A stretch of 49,215 bases of DNA from Ruegeria sp. (GTDB lineage: Bacteria; Pseudomonadota; Alphaproteobacteria; Rhodobacterales; Rhodobacteraceae). This document shows, in pieces, positions 16,157 to 24,185 of this stretch. The stretch spans positions 12,433 to 61,647 of the forward strand of contig NZ_JALCBM010000016.1 of the NCBI RefSeq assembly GCF_028066395.1, read 5' to 3'. Position numbers and translations under genes: made by a program. Position 1 is the first letter of the stretch. The number at the start of each line of letters is the position of its first letter. The notes under the pieces are model-generated. The model had not been told where the DNA came from. It searched no databases and saw nothing but the letters and a program-made list of their open reading frames with translations.

Positions 16157-16713
16157 GCGACCGCAGCGCCCAGCCGGGCGGCCTGATCGACGAGTTGCCC
16201 GGAGAACTGCTGATGTGTGTGCTGATCATCAGCGAATTGCTGGTCTTCGGCGCGGGCCTGATTGCCTTCATGGGCGTCCGCCTGACCGACCCGGCAGGCT
16301 TTGCCGAGGCGCAATCGCATCTCTACCGCACCGGCGCTGTCTTCAACACGGGCGTACTGGTCACCTCGGGCTACCTTGCTGCACAGGCATTGTGGTGGCG
16401 CCACGCGCAACGAACTGCGGCACGGCTGGCGCTGATTGGCGCGGCGATGCTGGGCATCCTGTTCCTGATCATCAAGGGCGCGGAGTATGCAGGCAAGGCG
16501 GCACAAGGCATCACCTTTGAAACGCACCCGTTTTTCCTGTTCTACTACCTGCTCACCGGGTTCCACGCCGCCCATGTGTTGGCCGGTGTCGGCCTCCTGC
16601 TGCTGGTCGCCTGGCGGGACGCCCCACGCAATATAGAGGCCGGAGCCCAGTTCTGGCACATGGTCGATCTGGTCTGGATCATGCTCTTCCCCGTGATCTA
16701 CCTGCTGGGATAA
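16153..16713 (+). CDS. norE: NorE, cytochrome c oxidase subunit III-like protein
   Basis: A 186-residue membrane protein with about five helices and the CoxIII-type features LPGELLMC at the start, GAEYAGKAAQG in the middle and GFHAAHVLAG and HMVDLVWI near the end. NorE is an accessory protein of the nor operon; it is not part of the purified reductase but supports full NO-reducing activity. It overlaps norD by 4 bases and is followed after 5 bases by norF. Confidence 0.93.
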   Translation: MSDRSAQPGGLIDELPGELLMCVLIISELLVFGAGLIAFMGVRLTDPAGFAEAQSHLYRTGAVFNTGVLVTSGYLAAQALWWRHAQRTAARLALIGAAMLGILFLIIKGAEYAGKAAQGITFETHPFFLFYYLLTGFHAAHVLAGVGLLLLVAWRDAPRNIEAGAQFWHMVDLVWIMLFPVIYLLG

Positions 16714-16718
16714 AAGCG

Positions 16719-17006
16719 ATGTCCGCAACTTCATCTTTTCCCAAATACTCCCGCCGGAGGCTCCCGAACTCACCCACACGCGCCTGGCTCTGGCTTTTGG
16801 CACTCAGCCTCGGCTCAACTCTGCTGACCCTTCTGCCTATTCCCGGTGCCGTATTGGCAGGCGGTATCCTGATCCTCGCCCTGATCAAGGCGCGGCTGAT
16901 TCTGGCGTGTTACCTCGACCTTGCGCAAAGCACGCCCTGGCTGCGGGGCTTCACCCTGGTGCTGACCGGCTTTGCGGCGCTGGTCTACGGTCTCTACCTG
17001 ATCTGA
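16719..17006 (+). CDS. norF: NorF, small membrane protein with a repeat-derived N-terminus
   Basis: A 95-residue protein with two or three hydrophobic segments (about residues 23-55 and 75-95), similar to NorF/cytochrome oxidase subunit IV-like proteins that accompany norE. The first 22 residues are polar and include SSFPKYSRR, which is the translation of a dispersed repeat found again at 42130-42152. No ATG, GTG or TTG after the repeat would give a better start, so the repeat appears to have become coding sequence. SD is weak (AAAAGCG). It is the last gene of the nor operon. Confidence 0.83.
   Translation: MSATSSFPKYSRRRLPNSPTRAWLWLLALSLGSTLLTLLPIPGAVLAGGILILALIKARLILACYLDLAQSTPWLRGFTLVLTGFAALVYGLYLI
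16729..16751 (+). repeat. Dispersed intergenic-type repeat, copy 1 (inside norF)
   Basis: A 23-base segment containing CATCTTTTCCCAAATACTCC is identical to bases 42130-42152. Here it is followed by CGCCGGAGG instead of a G-rich hairpin. It lies within the norF reading frame. A 23-base exact match is not expected by chance in a window this size. Confidence 0.85.
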
Positions 17007-17018
17007 GCCCAAAAAAGA

Positions 17019-17040
17019 GCCGCCCCGAAAAAGGGGCGGC
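17019..17040 (-). terminator. Intrinsic terminator of hemA
   Basis: Perfect stem GCCGCCCC/GGGGCGGC (8 bp, loop of 6). On the minus strand it is followed by TCTTTTTT, a clear U-run, 27 bases after the hemA stop. It may also help end the convergent nor transcript. Confidence 0.88.
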
Positions 17041-17067
17041 AGGTGACAAAGCAAAGGGGGCTTTGAA

Positions 17068-18291
17068 TTACTGTGCGGCCATCGGCATCCGCGCGATCTG
17101 ACAGCGTTGCCACAGGGCCGAGAGCGCACCAATCAGGTGGTCGATATCCGCATCCGTATGCACCGGCGATGGCGTGATCCGCAGACGCTCGGTGCCTTTG
17201 GGCACGGTGGGATAGTTGATCGGCTGGATGTAGATGCCGAACTCTTCCAGCAGCGTGTCCGAGATGAATTTGCATTTCACCGGATCGCCCACCATCACCG
17301 GGATGATGTGGCTGGGATTGGGCAGATGTGGAATGCCCTCGGCATCCAGCCGGGCGCGCACCTGCGCCACGCGGGCTTTTTGCAGGTCACGTTCCGCACC
17401 CGACTGTTTCAGATGCCGGATCGAGGCGGCAGCGCCTGCGGCAATCGCCGGGGGCAGGGCGGTGGTAAAGATGAACCCGCTGGCGAAACTGCGCACGAAA
17501 TCGCACAGCGCCGCCGAGGCCGCGATGTAACCGCCGACGACTCCGAACGCCTTGCCCAAAGTGCCCTCGATCACCGTCAGACGGTGCATCAGCCCTTCGC
17601 GCTCGGCAATGCCACCGCCGCGGGGCCCGTACAGGCCAACGGCGTGAACCTCGTCCAGATAGGTCATCGCGCCGTATTTGTCGGCCAGATCGCAAATCTC
17701 CTTGATGGGGGCGATGTCGCCATCCATGGAATAGACCGATTCAAAGGCAATCATCTTCGGCGCGTCCGGGTCGGCGGCGGCAAGACGGGCCTCAAGATCG
17801 GCCAGATCATTATGTTTCCAGATCACTTTCTGCACCCGCGAATGGCGGATGCCCTCGATCATCGACGCATGGTTCAGCGCATCGGAAAATACGATCAGAC
17901 CGGGGATTTTCGCTGCCAGTGTTCCCAGCGCCGCCCAGTTTGACACATAGCCCGAGGTGAACAGCAACGCGGCCTCTTTCCCATGCAGATCGGCCAGTTC
18001 CGCCTCAAGCAGTACATGGTCATGGGTGGTGCCCGAGATGTTGCGCGTGCCACCCGCGCCCGCGCCGCAGCGGTCCAGCGCGTCATGCATGGCCGCGATC
18101 ACCGAAGGGTGCTGCCCCATGCCCAGATAGTCGTTGGAACACCAGATGCGCACATCGCGCTGTACCTGCCCATCGGTCTGACGCGCGTTCGGGAACGCGC
18201 CGCAGCGGCGTTGCAGGTCGATGAAAACGCGATAGTTGCCCTCATCCCGCAAATTATCCAGACTCTGGGTGAAAAATCGCTCGTAGTCCAT
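17068..18291 (-). CDS. hemA: 5-aminolevulinate synthase
   Basis: A 407-residue PLP enzyme making 5-aminolevulinate from glycine and succinyl-CoA, the first committed step of alphaproteobacterial haem synthesis. The PLP lysine is Lys247 in EGTLGKAFG; other family motifs are [18 protein letters not shown] and YLDEVHAVG. The ATG follows GGGGAGC; the open frame extends 23 codons upstream without support. An NNR-type box at 18354-18367 and a TAATCT -10 suggest induction with denitrification, supplying tetrapyrrole for haems c, b and d1. This is likely a second, denitrification-linked hemA. Confidence 0.96.
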   Translation of the reverse strand: MDYERFFTQSLDNLRDEGNYRVFIDLQRRCGAFPNARQTDGQVQRDVRIWCSNDYLGMGQHPSVIAAMHDALDRCGAGAGGTRNISGTTHDHVLLEAELADLHGKEAALLFTSGYVSNWAALGTLAAKIPGLIVFSDALNHASMIEGIRHSRVQKVIWKHNDLADLEARLAAADPDAPKMIAFESVYSMDGDIAPIKEICDLADKYGAMTYLDEVHAVGLYGPRGGGIAEREGLMHRLTVIEGTLGKAFGVVGGYIAASAALCDFVRSFASGFIFTTALPPAIAAGAAASIRHLKQSGAERDLQKARVAQVRARLDAEGIPHLPNPSHIIPVMVGDPVKCKFISDTLLEEFGIYIQPINYPTVPKGTERLRITPSPVHTDADIDHLIGALSALWQRCQIARMPMAAQ

Positions 18292-18353
18292 TTCGGTTGC
18301 TCCCCGGGATACTGGCTTTGGCCCAAGATTATGCCCGACGCGAGGGCCACGAC

Positions 18354-18367
18354 ATGACAATAGTCAA
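18354..18367 (-). promoter_or_regulatory. NNR/Dnr box before hemA (shared spacer with dnr)
   Basis: TTGACTATTGTCAT on the minus strand. Twenty-two bases downstream is TAATCT, a good -10, with a predicted start near 18319 and a leader of about 28 bases to hemA. In the other direction no convincing -10 for the regulator gene is visible at the matching distance, though the box could also autoregulate it. Confidence 0.78.
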
Positions 18368-18449
18368 GTTCATGCAAGGAAAGACATGTTGTAGCTGGCT
18401 GGGGTTTGGCATAGCCCTTTGGGCAGGGGCATGAAGAAAAGGACCCGTC

Positions 18450-19142
18450 ATGGCGCATGAAGCACAAAAGGCCATCGCGCGGCAGTCGCTGCTGCTCAAA
18501 AGCCTGCCCGAGCAACATGTCGACACCTTGCTGAGCCACGCGATCTGGCGGCGCTATGACCGGGGTGAGACGATCTTTCTGCAGGAAGAAGAGGCCAAGG
18601 CGGTGCATGTGGTGCTGGCCGGATGGGTCAAGCTGTTCCGCATGTCACCCACCGGGTCCGAGGCCGTGGTCAGCGTCTTTACCCGTGGCGAAAGCTTTGG
18701 CGAGGCCGTGGCCCTGCGCAACGTGCCCTATCCGGTCTCGGCCGAGGCGGTGTCCCCCTGCGAGGTGATGCACATCCCCAGCCCCCTGCTGCTGTCGCTG
18801 ATGCGCGAGGATCCCGAGATCGGCGTGTCGATCCTGGCCGCGACCTTCAGCCATCTGCATGCTCTGGTGGCGCAGTTGGAGCAGTTGAAGGCGCAGACCG
18901 GGGCGCAGCGGGTGGCCGAATTCCTGCTGAACCTTTGCGTCAATGACAAAGGCGGATGCGAGGTGGAACTGCCCTATGACAAGATGCTGATCGCCGGGCG
19001 TCTGGGGATGAAACCCGAAAGCCTGAGCCGCGCCTTTTCGCGCCTGAAAACCGTGGGCGTGCGGATCAACCGCAATCATGCGGTGATTTCGGATGTGGTG
19101 GGGTTGCGTGATTATGCCGAAAGCGATCCGTCCGAGAAATAG
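18450..19142 (+). CDS. dnr: Crp/Fnr-family regulator, Dnr/Nnr type
   Basis: A 230-residue regulator: cNMP-binding-like beta roll (about 25-125), long dimer helix (about 128-155), and a winged helix with the HTH around YDKMLIAGRLGMKPESLSRAF. It lacks the N-terminal cysteine cluster of Fnr. Such proteins (Dnr, NnrR, Nnr) sense NO, probably through haem, and activate nir and nor promoters. The E-SLSR recognition helix is compatible with TTGAC-type boxes. It diverges from hemA and is followed by the globin-cyclase operon. A cAMP-binding Crp role cannot be excluded from sequence alone. Confidence 0.88.
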   Translation: MAHEAQKAIARQSLLLKSLPEQHVDTLLSHAIWRRYDRGETIFLQEEEAKAVHVVLAGWVKLFRMSPTGSEAVVSVFTRGESFGEAVALRNVPYPVSAEAVSPCEVMHIPSPLLLSLMREDPEIGVSILAATFSHLHALVAQLEQLKAQTGAQRVAEFLLNLCVNDKGGCEVELPYDKMLIAGRLGMKPESLSRAFSRLKTVGVRINRNHAVISDVVGLRDYAESDPSEK

Positions 19143-19215
19143 GGGCGGCGCCGCATGGGCGAGACATAACAACGCTTAAAAGTTAACAAAACTGTCATTT
19201 TGATATATGCTCGCA

Positions 19216-19234
19216 GTGTTATCGCCAATAACAC
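19216..19234 (+). promoter_or_regulatory. Perfect palindrome before the globin-cyclase operon
   Basis: GTGTTATcgccaATAACAC: 7-bp perfect arms around 5 bases, ending 13 bases before the preferred GTG start of the truncated haemoglobin gene. Its layout suits a dimeric repressor operator near the transcription or translation start; an mRNA hairpin hiding the start is the alternative. It does not match the NNR-type box. Confidence 0.6.
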
Positions 19235-19247
19235 TTCGGTTTTTGTT

Positions 19248-19616
19248 GTGAGTCAGACCATTTACGAGAAATACGGCGGGTTCAAAACCATCAGCCGCAT
19301 CGTGATGTCATTCTATGAGATGGCATTGGAATCCGAACAGATCGGCGATCATTTCGATGATATCGACATGCCGCGCCTGATCGATCATCAGACCAAATTC
19401 GTGTCTTCTCTGGTCGGTGGCCCGGCCTCGTTCAGCGATGACCGGATCGAGGCGGTGCATCGCCATCTGAACATCTCGCATGATGATTTCGATGAGATGA
19501 GCGCCCTGTTGCGCGAGGCGCTGGAGATGCACGGGATGGCTGATGGGGATATAGATATCGCGCTTGAAGCGATCGAATCCAAACGCGCCATCATCGTGGC
19601 CCGGACCGCCGCATGA
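19248..19616 (+). CDS. Group 1 truncated haemoglobin
   Basis: A 122-residue protein from the GTG giving MSQTIYEKYGG, which fits family N-termini; a TTG 48 bases upstream is also open. Features of trHbN-type globins: YEKYGG start, SFY with Tyr23 at B10, HQTKF (47-51), VGGP (56-59) and proximal His71 in AVHRHLNIS. These proteins bind O2 and NO; many dioxygenate NO to nitrate. The gene overlaps the PAS-cyclase gene by 4 bases (ATGA), so the two are translationally coupled, and it follows the Dnr-type regulator. A haem sensor feeding the cyclase, or NO detoxification, are the two possible roles. Confidence 0.87.
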   Translation: MSQTIYEKYGGFKTISRIVMSFYEMALESEQIGDHFDDIDMPRLIDHQTKFVSSLVGGPASFSDDRIEAVHRHLNISHDDFDEMSALLREALEMHGMADGDIDIALEAIESKRAIIVARTAA

Positions 19617-20671
19617 GCATTCTTGCCATCAATGAGCATCTGCTGCGGGCGATCGGGGTGGGGGTCGCGGTGCTGCGGGCCTCGGACCTGACCTTTGTGT
19701 TCCACAACGGCCCCTTTGCCGAATGGTTCGGCACGCCCGAACCGGGCCAGACCCTGCTGGACATCCTGCCCGATCTTGATCTGAAAGAGCTGGAGGATGT
19801 GAAGCAGTCCGGTCTACGCTATTCGGTTGAGTTGCAGATCAAACCCAAGCGCCGCACGCTGATCTTTGCCACAGCCATCTCGCTGGCCAATGGGCTGGAA
19901 GAACAGGTGCTGGTGGTCGAATGCCAGAACATCACCCGCATCCGCGAGTTGGAGAGCATGATCGACAGCTATTCGACCATGGTGGAACGCAATACGCGTG
20001 AGTTGGAGCGCGAGAAGGAACGGGTCGAGCGCCTGCTGCTGAACCTGATGCCGCGCGCGGTCTATGAAGAATTCAAGACCTTCGGCGTGGTGACGCCGCA
20101 GCTTTATGATAAGGTGTCGGTGGTCATGCTGGATTTCGTGGGCTTCACCGATTTTGCCGCCAAGACCGACCCGACCGTAACGCTGAGCGAGTTGAACGAC
20201 ATTTTCACCGCCTTCGACCGGATCGTGGAACAATTCGGGTGTGAGCGGATCAAGACAATTGGTGACGCCTATCTGGCGGTCTCGGGCATGCCCGATGCCA
20301 CGCCGGATCATGCCACGGCGGTGGCCCATTGCGCGGTGCGTTTCCTGCGTTATCTGGAGCGGCGCAATGAAAGCCATCCGCATAAATGGCAGGCCCGTAT
20401 CGGGCTTGGCATGGGCGCGGCGGTTGGTTCGGTCGTTGGTATCCAGAAATATGTCTATGACGTGTTCGGCCCGGCGGTGAACATCGCCTCGCGCCTGCAG
20501 GTCTTTGCCAATCCGATGAATATCGTCGCCCCGGAAGAGATGAAGTATGCCCTGATCGACGAGTTTCAGATCACCGATCTGGGGCCGAGCGACATCAAGG
20601 GGATGGGGCGGATGGAACTGATCAACGTGACCTCGCGGCTGGGAACGCCGCAGAAAACCCGGATGTTCTAG
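19613..20671 (+). CDS. PAS-domain class III adenylate cyclase
   Basis: A 352-residue cytosolic protein: N-terminal PAS-like domain (about 10-110), a charged coiled-coil signalling helix (about 112-145), then a class III cyclase domain (165-345). Metal ligands are Asp174 (MLDFVGFT) and Asp218 (IGDAY); transition-state residues are Asn290 and Arg294 (NIASR). The purine-selecting pair is Lys214 (IKTIGD) and Asp283 (YDVFG), the adenylate- rather than guanylate-cyclase combination. No haem-nitric oxide (H-NOX) domain is fused; the partner haem protein is the truncated globin encoded just upstream. The PAS assignment is from fold-like pattern only. Confidence 0.88.
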   Translation: MSILAINEHLLRAIGVGVAVLRASDLTFVFHNGPFAEWFGTPEPGQTLLDILPDLDLKELEDVKQSGLRYSVELQIKPKRRTLIFATAISLANGLEEQVLVVECQNITRIRELESMIDSYSTMVERNTRELEREKERVERLLLNLMPRAVYEEFKTFGVVTPQLYDKVSVVMLDFVGFTDFAAKTDPTVTLSELNDIFTAFDRIVEQFGCERIKTIGDAYLAVSGMPDATPDHATAVAHCAVRFLRYLERRNESHPHKWQARIGLGMGAAVGSVVGIQKYVYDVFGPAVNIASRLQVFANPMNIVAPEEMKYALIDEFQITDLGPSDIKGMGRMELINVTSRLGTPQKTRMF

Positions 20672-20674
20672 GCC

Positions 20675-21289
20675 CTAGTCATCCTGCGGTAACAGGCCCA
20701 ATCCGCGCAGATAGATGCCGATCCCGGATTCCAGCAATTCCTCGGGCGGGAAAGGGGATGTCGCGCCGGTGTTGCGGGCGAACAACTCGACCACACCGTG
20801 GCTCATGGCCCAGATATGGGCCGAGAACATTGAGGCGGGCGGGCGTTTTTCCGGCGGGATATGCTGCGATAGATCAGCGGCGGCCTTTTCCAGAACGGTT
20901 CGGGCGCGGTTGGCAGCAAGGGCCAGTTCCGGCGTGCGGTTGACCGAGATGCCGCTTTCAAACATCGCGATGTAATGGCCGGGATGCTTGCGGGCAAAGG
21001 CCAGATAGGCGCGGCCCGTGGCCTCGAACGCGGCCAGGGCCGAGGGCTGGCCCTTGTCATAGGCGAACTGCATCAGGTCGGCGAACATCTCGAACCCCTG
21101 ACGGGCGGCTTCGGCGATCAGGTCCTCGCGGCCTTCGTAATGGCGATAGACGGCGGCGGGGGTGACGCCTGCGGTTTTGGCGGCCTCGGACAGGGTGAAA
21201 CCGGTCGGGCCTTTGGCCTCGATCAGGGACAGCGCCGCCTCGATCAGCGCTTGTTTGAGGTTTCCGTGGTGATAACCGCGCTTTGTCAT
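20675..21289 (-). CDS. TetR-family regulator
   Basis: A 204-residue regulator. The N-terminal TetR DNA-binding domain shows FTLSEAAKTAGVTPAAVYRHYEGREDL (helix-turn-helix about residues 31-55), preceded by the typical YHHGNLKQALIEAAL. The C-terminal half resembles the WHG-type ligand/dimer domain (SHGVVELF near residue 170). It converges on the cyclase gene with only 3 bases between stops and has no obvious target operon next to it. Confidence 0.88.
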   Translation of the reverse strand: MTKRGYHHGNLKQALIEAALSLIEAKGPTGFTLSEAAKTAGVTPAAVYRHYEGREDLIAEAARQGFEMFADLMQFAYDKGQPSALAAFEATGRAYLAFARKHPGHYIAMFESGISVNRTPELALAANRARTVLEKAAADLSQHIPPEKRPPASMFSAHIWAMSHGVVELFARNTGATSPFPPEELLESGIGIYLRGLGLLPQDD

Positions 21290-21369
21290 TCCGGCCCCGG
21301 CCGCTGTGGTTTGTTTTTCTGCTCTGGTTTCAACACATAGCCCAAGCGCCGGGGCGCGTCCAACCGATC

Positions 21370-22239
21370 CTAGGCGTCCCAGATGTCTGGCCCGCCGCAG
21401 ATATCCGGGTCGGGCAGGCCCACCGCTTCGGCGTTTTTCTCGTCATACTCCAGCGCGCCCAAAACGGTCTGAATTGCGGCCAGCCGCGCGCGTTTCTTGT
21501 CGTCGGATCGGATGATGGTCCAGGGGCAATGTTCGGAATGCGACCGGGTCAGGGTTTCGGCAATCGACGCGGTGTATTCATCCCACTTGCCCAGCCCGGC
21601 AATATCGATAGGGCTGAGTTTCCATTGCTTTAGCGGGTCGGTTTCACGTGCCAGAAAGCGGTTCAACTGCTCGGCACGACCGACATTCAGCCAGAACTTG
21701 AACAGGTGGATGCCGTCATTGACGAAGCCATGTTCCAGCGGCATCACCTGACGAAAGAACCGTTCGCGCTGTTCGGGGGTGCAGAAGCCAAAGACGTTTT
21801 CCACCACGCCGCGATTGTACCAGCTGCGGTCGAAGAAAACGATTTCCCCAGCCGAGGGCAGATGTGGGATGTAGCGCTGGAAATACCACTGGCTGCGTTC
21901 CGCGTCCGAGGGTTTGCTGAGCGCCACGTTCCGCGCCCCGCGCGGGTTCAGGTTCTCGCGAAATCGCTTGATCGTGCCGCCTTTGCCTGCCGCATCACGG
22001 CCTTCGAACACGATAGCGACGCGTTGGCCGGTGGATTTGACCCAGGCCTGCAACTTGACCAGCTCGATCTGCAGCGCATCCATCTGACGGTTGTAATCCT
22101 TGCCCTTCATCCGTTCGGAATAGGGGTAGGTGGGGTTCAGGATGTCGCCCTTCTTGGCATCCTTGATGGCCTTGCGAATGTCATCCGGGGCGTTCTTGCG
22201 GAAATAGTCTTCAATCGAGCCTGTTTCAGAACCGGTCAT
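21370..22239 (-). CDS. ppk2: Polyphosphate kinase 2
   Basis: A 289-residue PPK2-family enzyme that transfers phosphate between polyphosphate and nucleotides. Walker A is [11 protein letters not shown] (Lys86), Walker B is FFDRSWYNR (Asp137, Arg138), and the lid region carries [10 protein letters not shown]. Length and motifs fit the single-domain class I type. It is transcribed in the same direction as the upstream hydrolase gene, 48 bases away. Nucleotide preference (GDP or ADP) cannot be decided from this reading. Confidence 0.95.
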   Translation of the reverse strand: MTGSETGSIEDYFRKNAPDDIRKAIKDAKKGDILNPTYPYSERMKGKDYNRQMDALQIELVKLQAWVKSTGQRVAIVFEGRDAAGKGGTIKRFRENLNPRGARNVALSKPSDAERSQWYFQRYIPHLPSAGEIVFFDRSWYNRGVVENVFGFCTPEQRERFFRQVMPLEHGFVNDGIHLFKFWLNVGRAEQLNRFLARETDPLKQWKLSPIDIAGLGKWDEYTASIAETLTRSHSEHCPWTIIRSDDKKRARLAAIQTVLGALEYDEKNAEAVGLPDPDICGGPDIWDA

Positions 22240-22287
22240 GCGCGCCTCGTGATAAAATCCATACCTGACTATGGATTACGCCGAGGG

Positions 22288-23241
22288 TTAACGCAAACCC
22301 GCCCGCTGCGTGGCGCGGTCGATGGCGGCGGCAACCTCGGGCGCGGCGACGACTTGTGGCATGTGGCCGATACCTTCCAGTTCGATCAGTTCCGCACCGG
22401 GAATCTGTTCGATCAGGCGGGGAGCATGCCAGTCGAGAAAGACGGTCGTATCCGCCGTGCCATGCACGATCTCGGTGGGTACGGAAATCTCACTATATCG
22501 CGGCTGCAATTCGGTGACCTCGGCCAGCAGATTGGCGCGTTGTTTGGCATTTGCATGCATCGAGGACCGGCGCATGCTGAGGCCGGTGCCGAAATGGTCG
22601 GCATAGCCTTCGGGCGCCGTCTGGGGCGCGAACACCTTGTTCAGTGCCTCGTCCACATACCAGTCCGGCACATAGGCCGTGATCAGCGGCAGGACCAACG
22701 CGTTACCCGCCGAGGTCGCGCCAATCGTGTTGAACGCGTCCAGAGGCGTCTCCCACGGGATTGCGGCAGGGGCGATCAGCACCAGACCCGAGATATTCTC
22801 GGGCCGTGTTACCGCCCAGGCCAGCGCGACCGACCCACCATAGCTTTGTCCCGCTACGATGGGCTTGTTCGCGCCCAGTTGTGCGGCAGCCCGTTGCAGG
22901 ATTTCCGCTTGTTCCACAATGGTTTCGCCATCGGGGTTAAAGCTGTCAGAATAGCCCAATCCGGGGCGATCAAATGCGATGACGCGATAGTTCTCGGCCA
23001 GAATGGGGGCCAGAGCAAAGGTCATGTCGCGGGTATTGCCGCTGGAGCCGTGGATCAGCACCACATCCGGCCCGTCACCCATGACCACGGCGTGAACGGC
23101 GATGCCATCAACCTCGACAATCTGACCTTCGACGGGGAAATTTGCCTCCGCCATACTCTCGCGCTGACTGACGCGCCATGCCGTTGCTGCGGTAAGGACC
23201 AACAGCAGAAGGCAAAGGGATATCAGAAGCTTAGTGGCCAA
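22288..23241 (-). CDS. Alpha/beta hydrolase, membrane-anchored or exported
   Basis: A 317-residue protein with an N-terminal hydrophobic stretch ([18 protein letters not shown]), then an alpha/beta hydrolase core: oxyanion region VLIHGSSGN, nucleophile elbow GQSYGG, and the late GIGHMPQ carrying the catalytic His. Substrate unknown. The start appears to be a TTG within the last codons of metA (11-base overlap); no ATG is available that would keep the hydrophobic N-terminus. Translational coupling with metA is likely, without a known functional link. Confidence 0.86.
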   Translation of the reverse strand: MATKLLISLCLLLLVLTAATAWRVSQRESMAEANFPVEGQIVEVDGIAVHAVVMGDGPDVVLIHGSSGNTRDMTFALAPILAENYRVIAFDRPGLGYSDSFNPDGETIVEQAEILQRAAAQLGANKPIVAGQSYGGSVALAWAVTRPENISGLVLIAPAAIPWETPLDAFNTIGATSAGNALVLPLITAYVPDWYVDEALNKVFAPQTAPEGYADHFGTGLSMRRSSMHANAKQRANLLAEVTELQPRYSEISVPTEIVHGTADTTVFLDWHAPRLIEQIPGAELIELEGIGHMPQVVAAPEVAAAIDRATQRAGLR

Positions 23242-24148
23242 TCTTACTCATGTCGAACGGGGTTGTCTGGTATATCTCGTTGATCCAGTTGCCATAAAGC
23301 AGATGCGCATGGCTGCGCCAACGGTTCTGCGGTGTCTGGCTGGGATCGTCGTCGGGATAGTAGTTGATCGGTACGTTGATCGGCGTGCCATTGGCCACGT
23401 CGCGATCATATTCCTGTTTCAGCGTGTCGCTGTCATATTCGAAATGATTGAAGATATAGAGCGCACGGTGATCCGGGTCCTCAACCAGACAGGGGCCCAC
23501 ATCATCACTGCCCAGCAGGGTTCTCAAGCCGGATGCAGCATCGATCTCGGCCTGTTTCATCTCGGTCCAGCGGCTGACGGGAATCACGCAATCGTCTGAA
23601 AACCCGCGCAAAAACGGCGAGGATTCATCAAGATTGCGATGCCGAAAACAGCCAAATGCCTTGGCGTCCAGCATGTGTTTACGCACGTCATGAAAGTGGT
23701 TGATCATCGCCATCCCGCCCCAGCAAACGCCAAAAGTGGAATGCACGTTGGTCTGCGTCCAATCAAACACCTCACTGATTTCATCCCAGTACGTGACATC
23801 GGTGAAATCGAGATGCTCGATGGGCGCGCCGGTGATGATCAACCCGTCGAACTTCTGGTCCTTAACCTCCTGAAAAGGATGGTAGAACTCAGCCATATGT
23901 TCGGCAGCAGTGTTCTTGGTCTGATGCTCGGTCATGCGGATCAGCGACAGCTCGATCTGCAGCGGCGTGGCCCCGATCAGACGCGCGAACTGGTTTTCGG
24001 TCTGGATCTTCTTGGGCATCAGATTCAACAACCCGATCCGCAGGGGGCGGATGTCCTGACGTGCGGCCTGATCGTCGGCCATGACCATCACGCCCTCATC
24101 GGTGAGGACGTCAAAGGCAGGCAGGTCGGATGGGATCTTGATCGGCAT
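23231..24148 (-). CDS. metA: Homoserine O-acyltransferase (MetA), probably acetyl-CoA type
   Basis: A 305-residue MetA-family enzyme activating homoserine for methionine synthesis. The catalytic Cys142 lies in GVCWGG, with the His in FNHFEYD. Residue 111 is Glu (GAPIEHLDF) where E. coli has Gly; published work on this family links Glu111 to acetyl-CoA and Gly111 to succinyl-CoA use, so homoserine O-acetyltransferase is the more likely activity. It lies 37 bases after the P-loop gene. No SAM-II-type riboswitch is seen in that short gap. Confidence 0.95.
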   Translation of the reverse strand: MPIKIPSDLPAFDVLTDEGVMVMADDQAARQDIRPLRIGLLNLMPKKIQTENQFARLIGATPLQIELSLIRMTEHQTKNTAAEHMAEFYHPFQEVKDQKFDGLIITGAPIEHLDFTDVTYWDEISEVFDWTQTNVHSTFGVCWGGMAMINHFHDVRKHMLDAKAFGCFRHRNLDESSPFLRGFSDDCVIPVSRWTEMKQAEIDAASGLRTLLGSDDVGPCLVEDPDHRALYIFNHFEYDSDTLKQEYDRDVANGTPINVPINYYPDDDPSQTPQNRWRSHAHLLYGNWINEIYQTTPFDMSKIGH

Positions 24149-24185
24149 GGGTCACGTTGTTGAAGCTGTGAATGAAATCTGGAAC

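Noticed and set aside
18368-18449. Class II promoter for dnr using the hemA box
   Set aside because: At the matching distance the sequence is TGTAGC, not a convincing -10; the box fits hemA far better.
24149-24185. SAM-II-type riboswitch before metA
   Set aside because: The gap is only 37 bases and shows none of the conserved pseudoknot segments.
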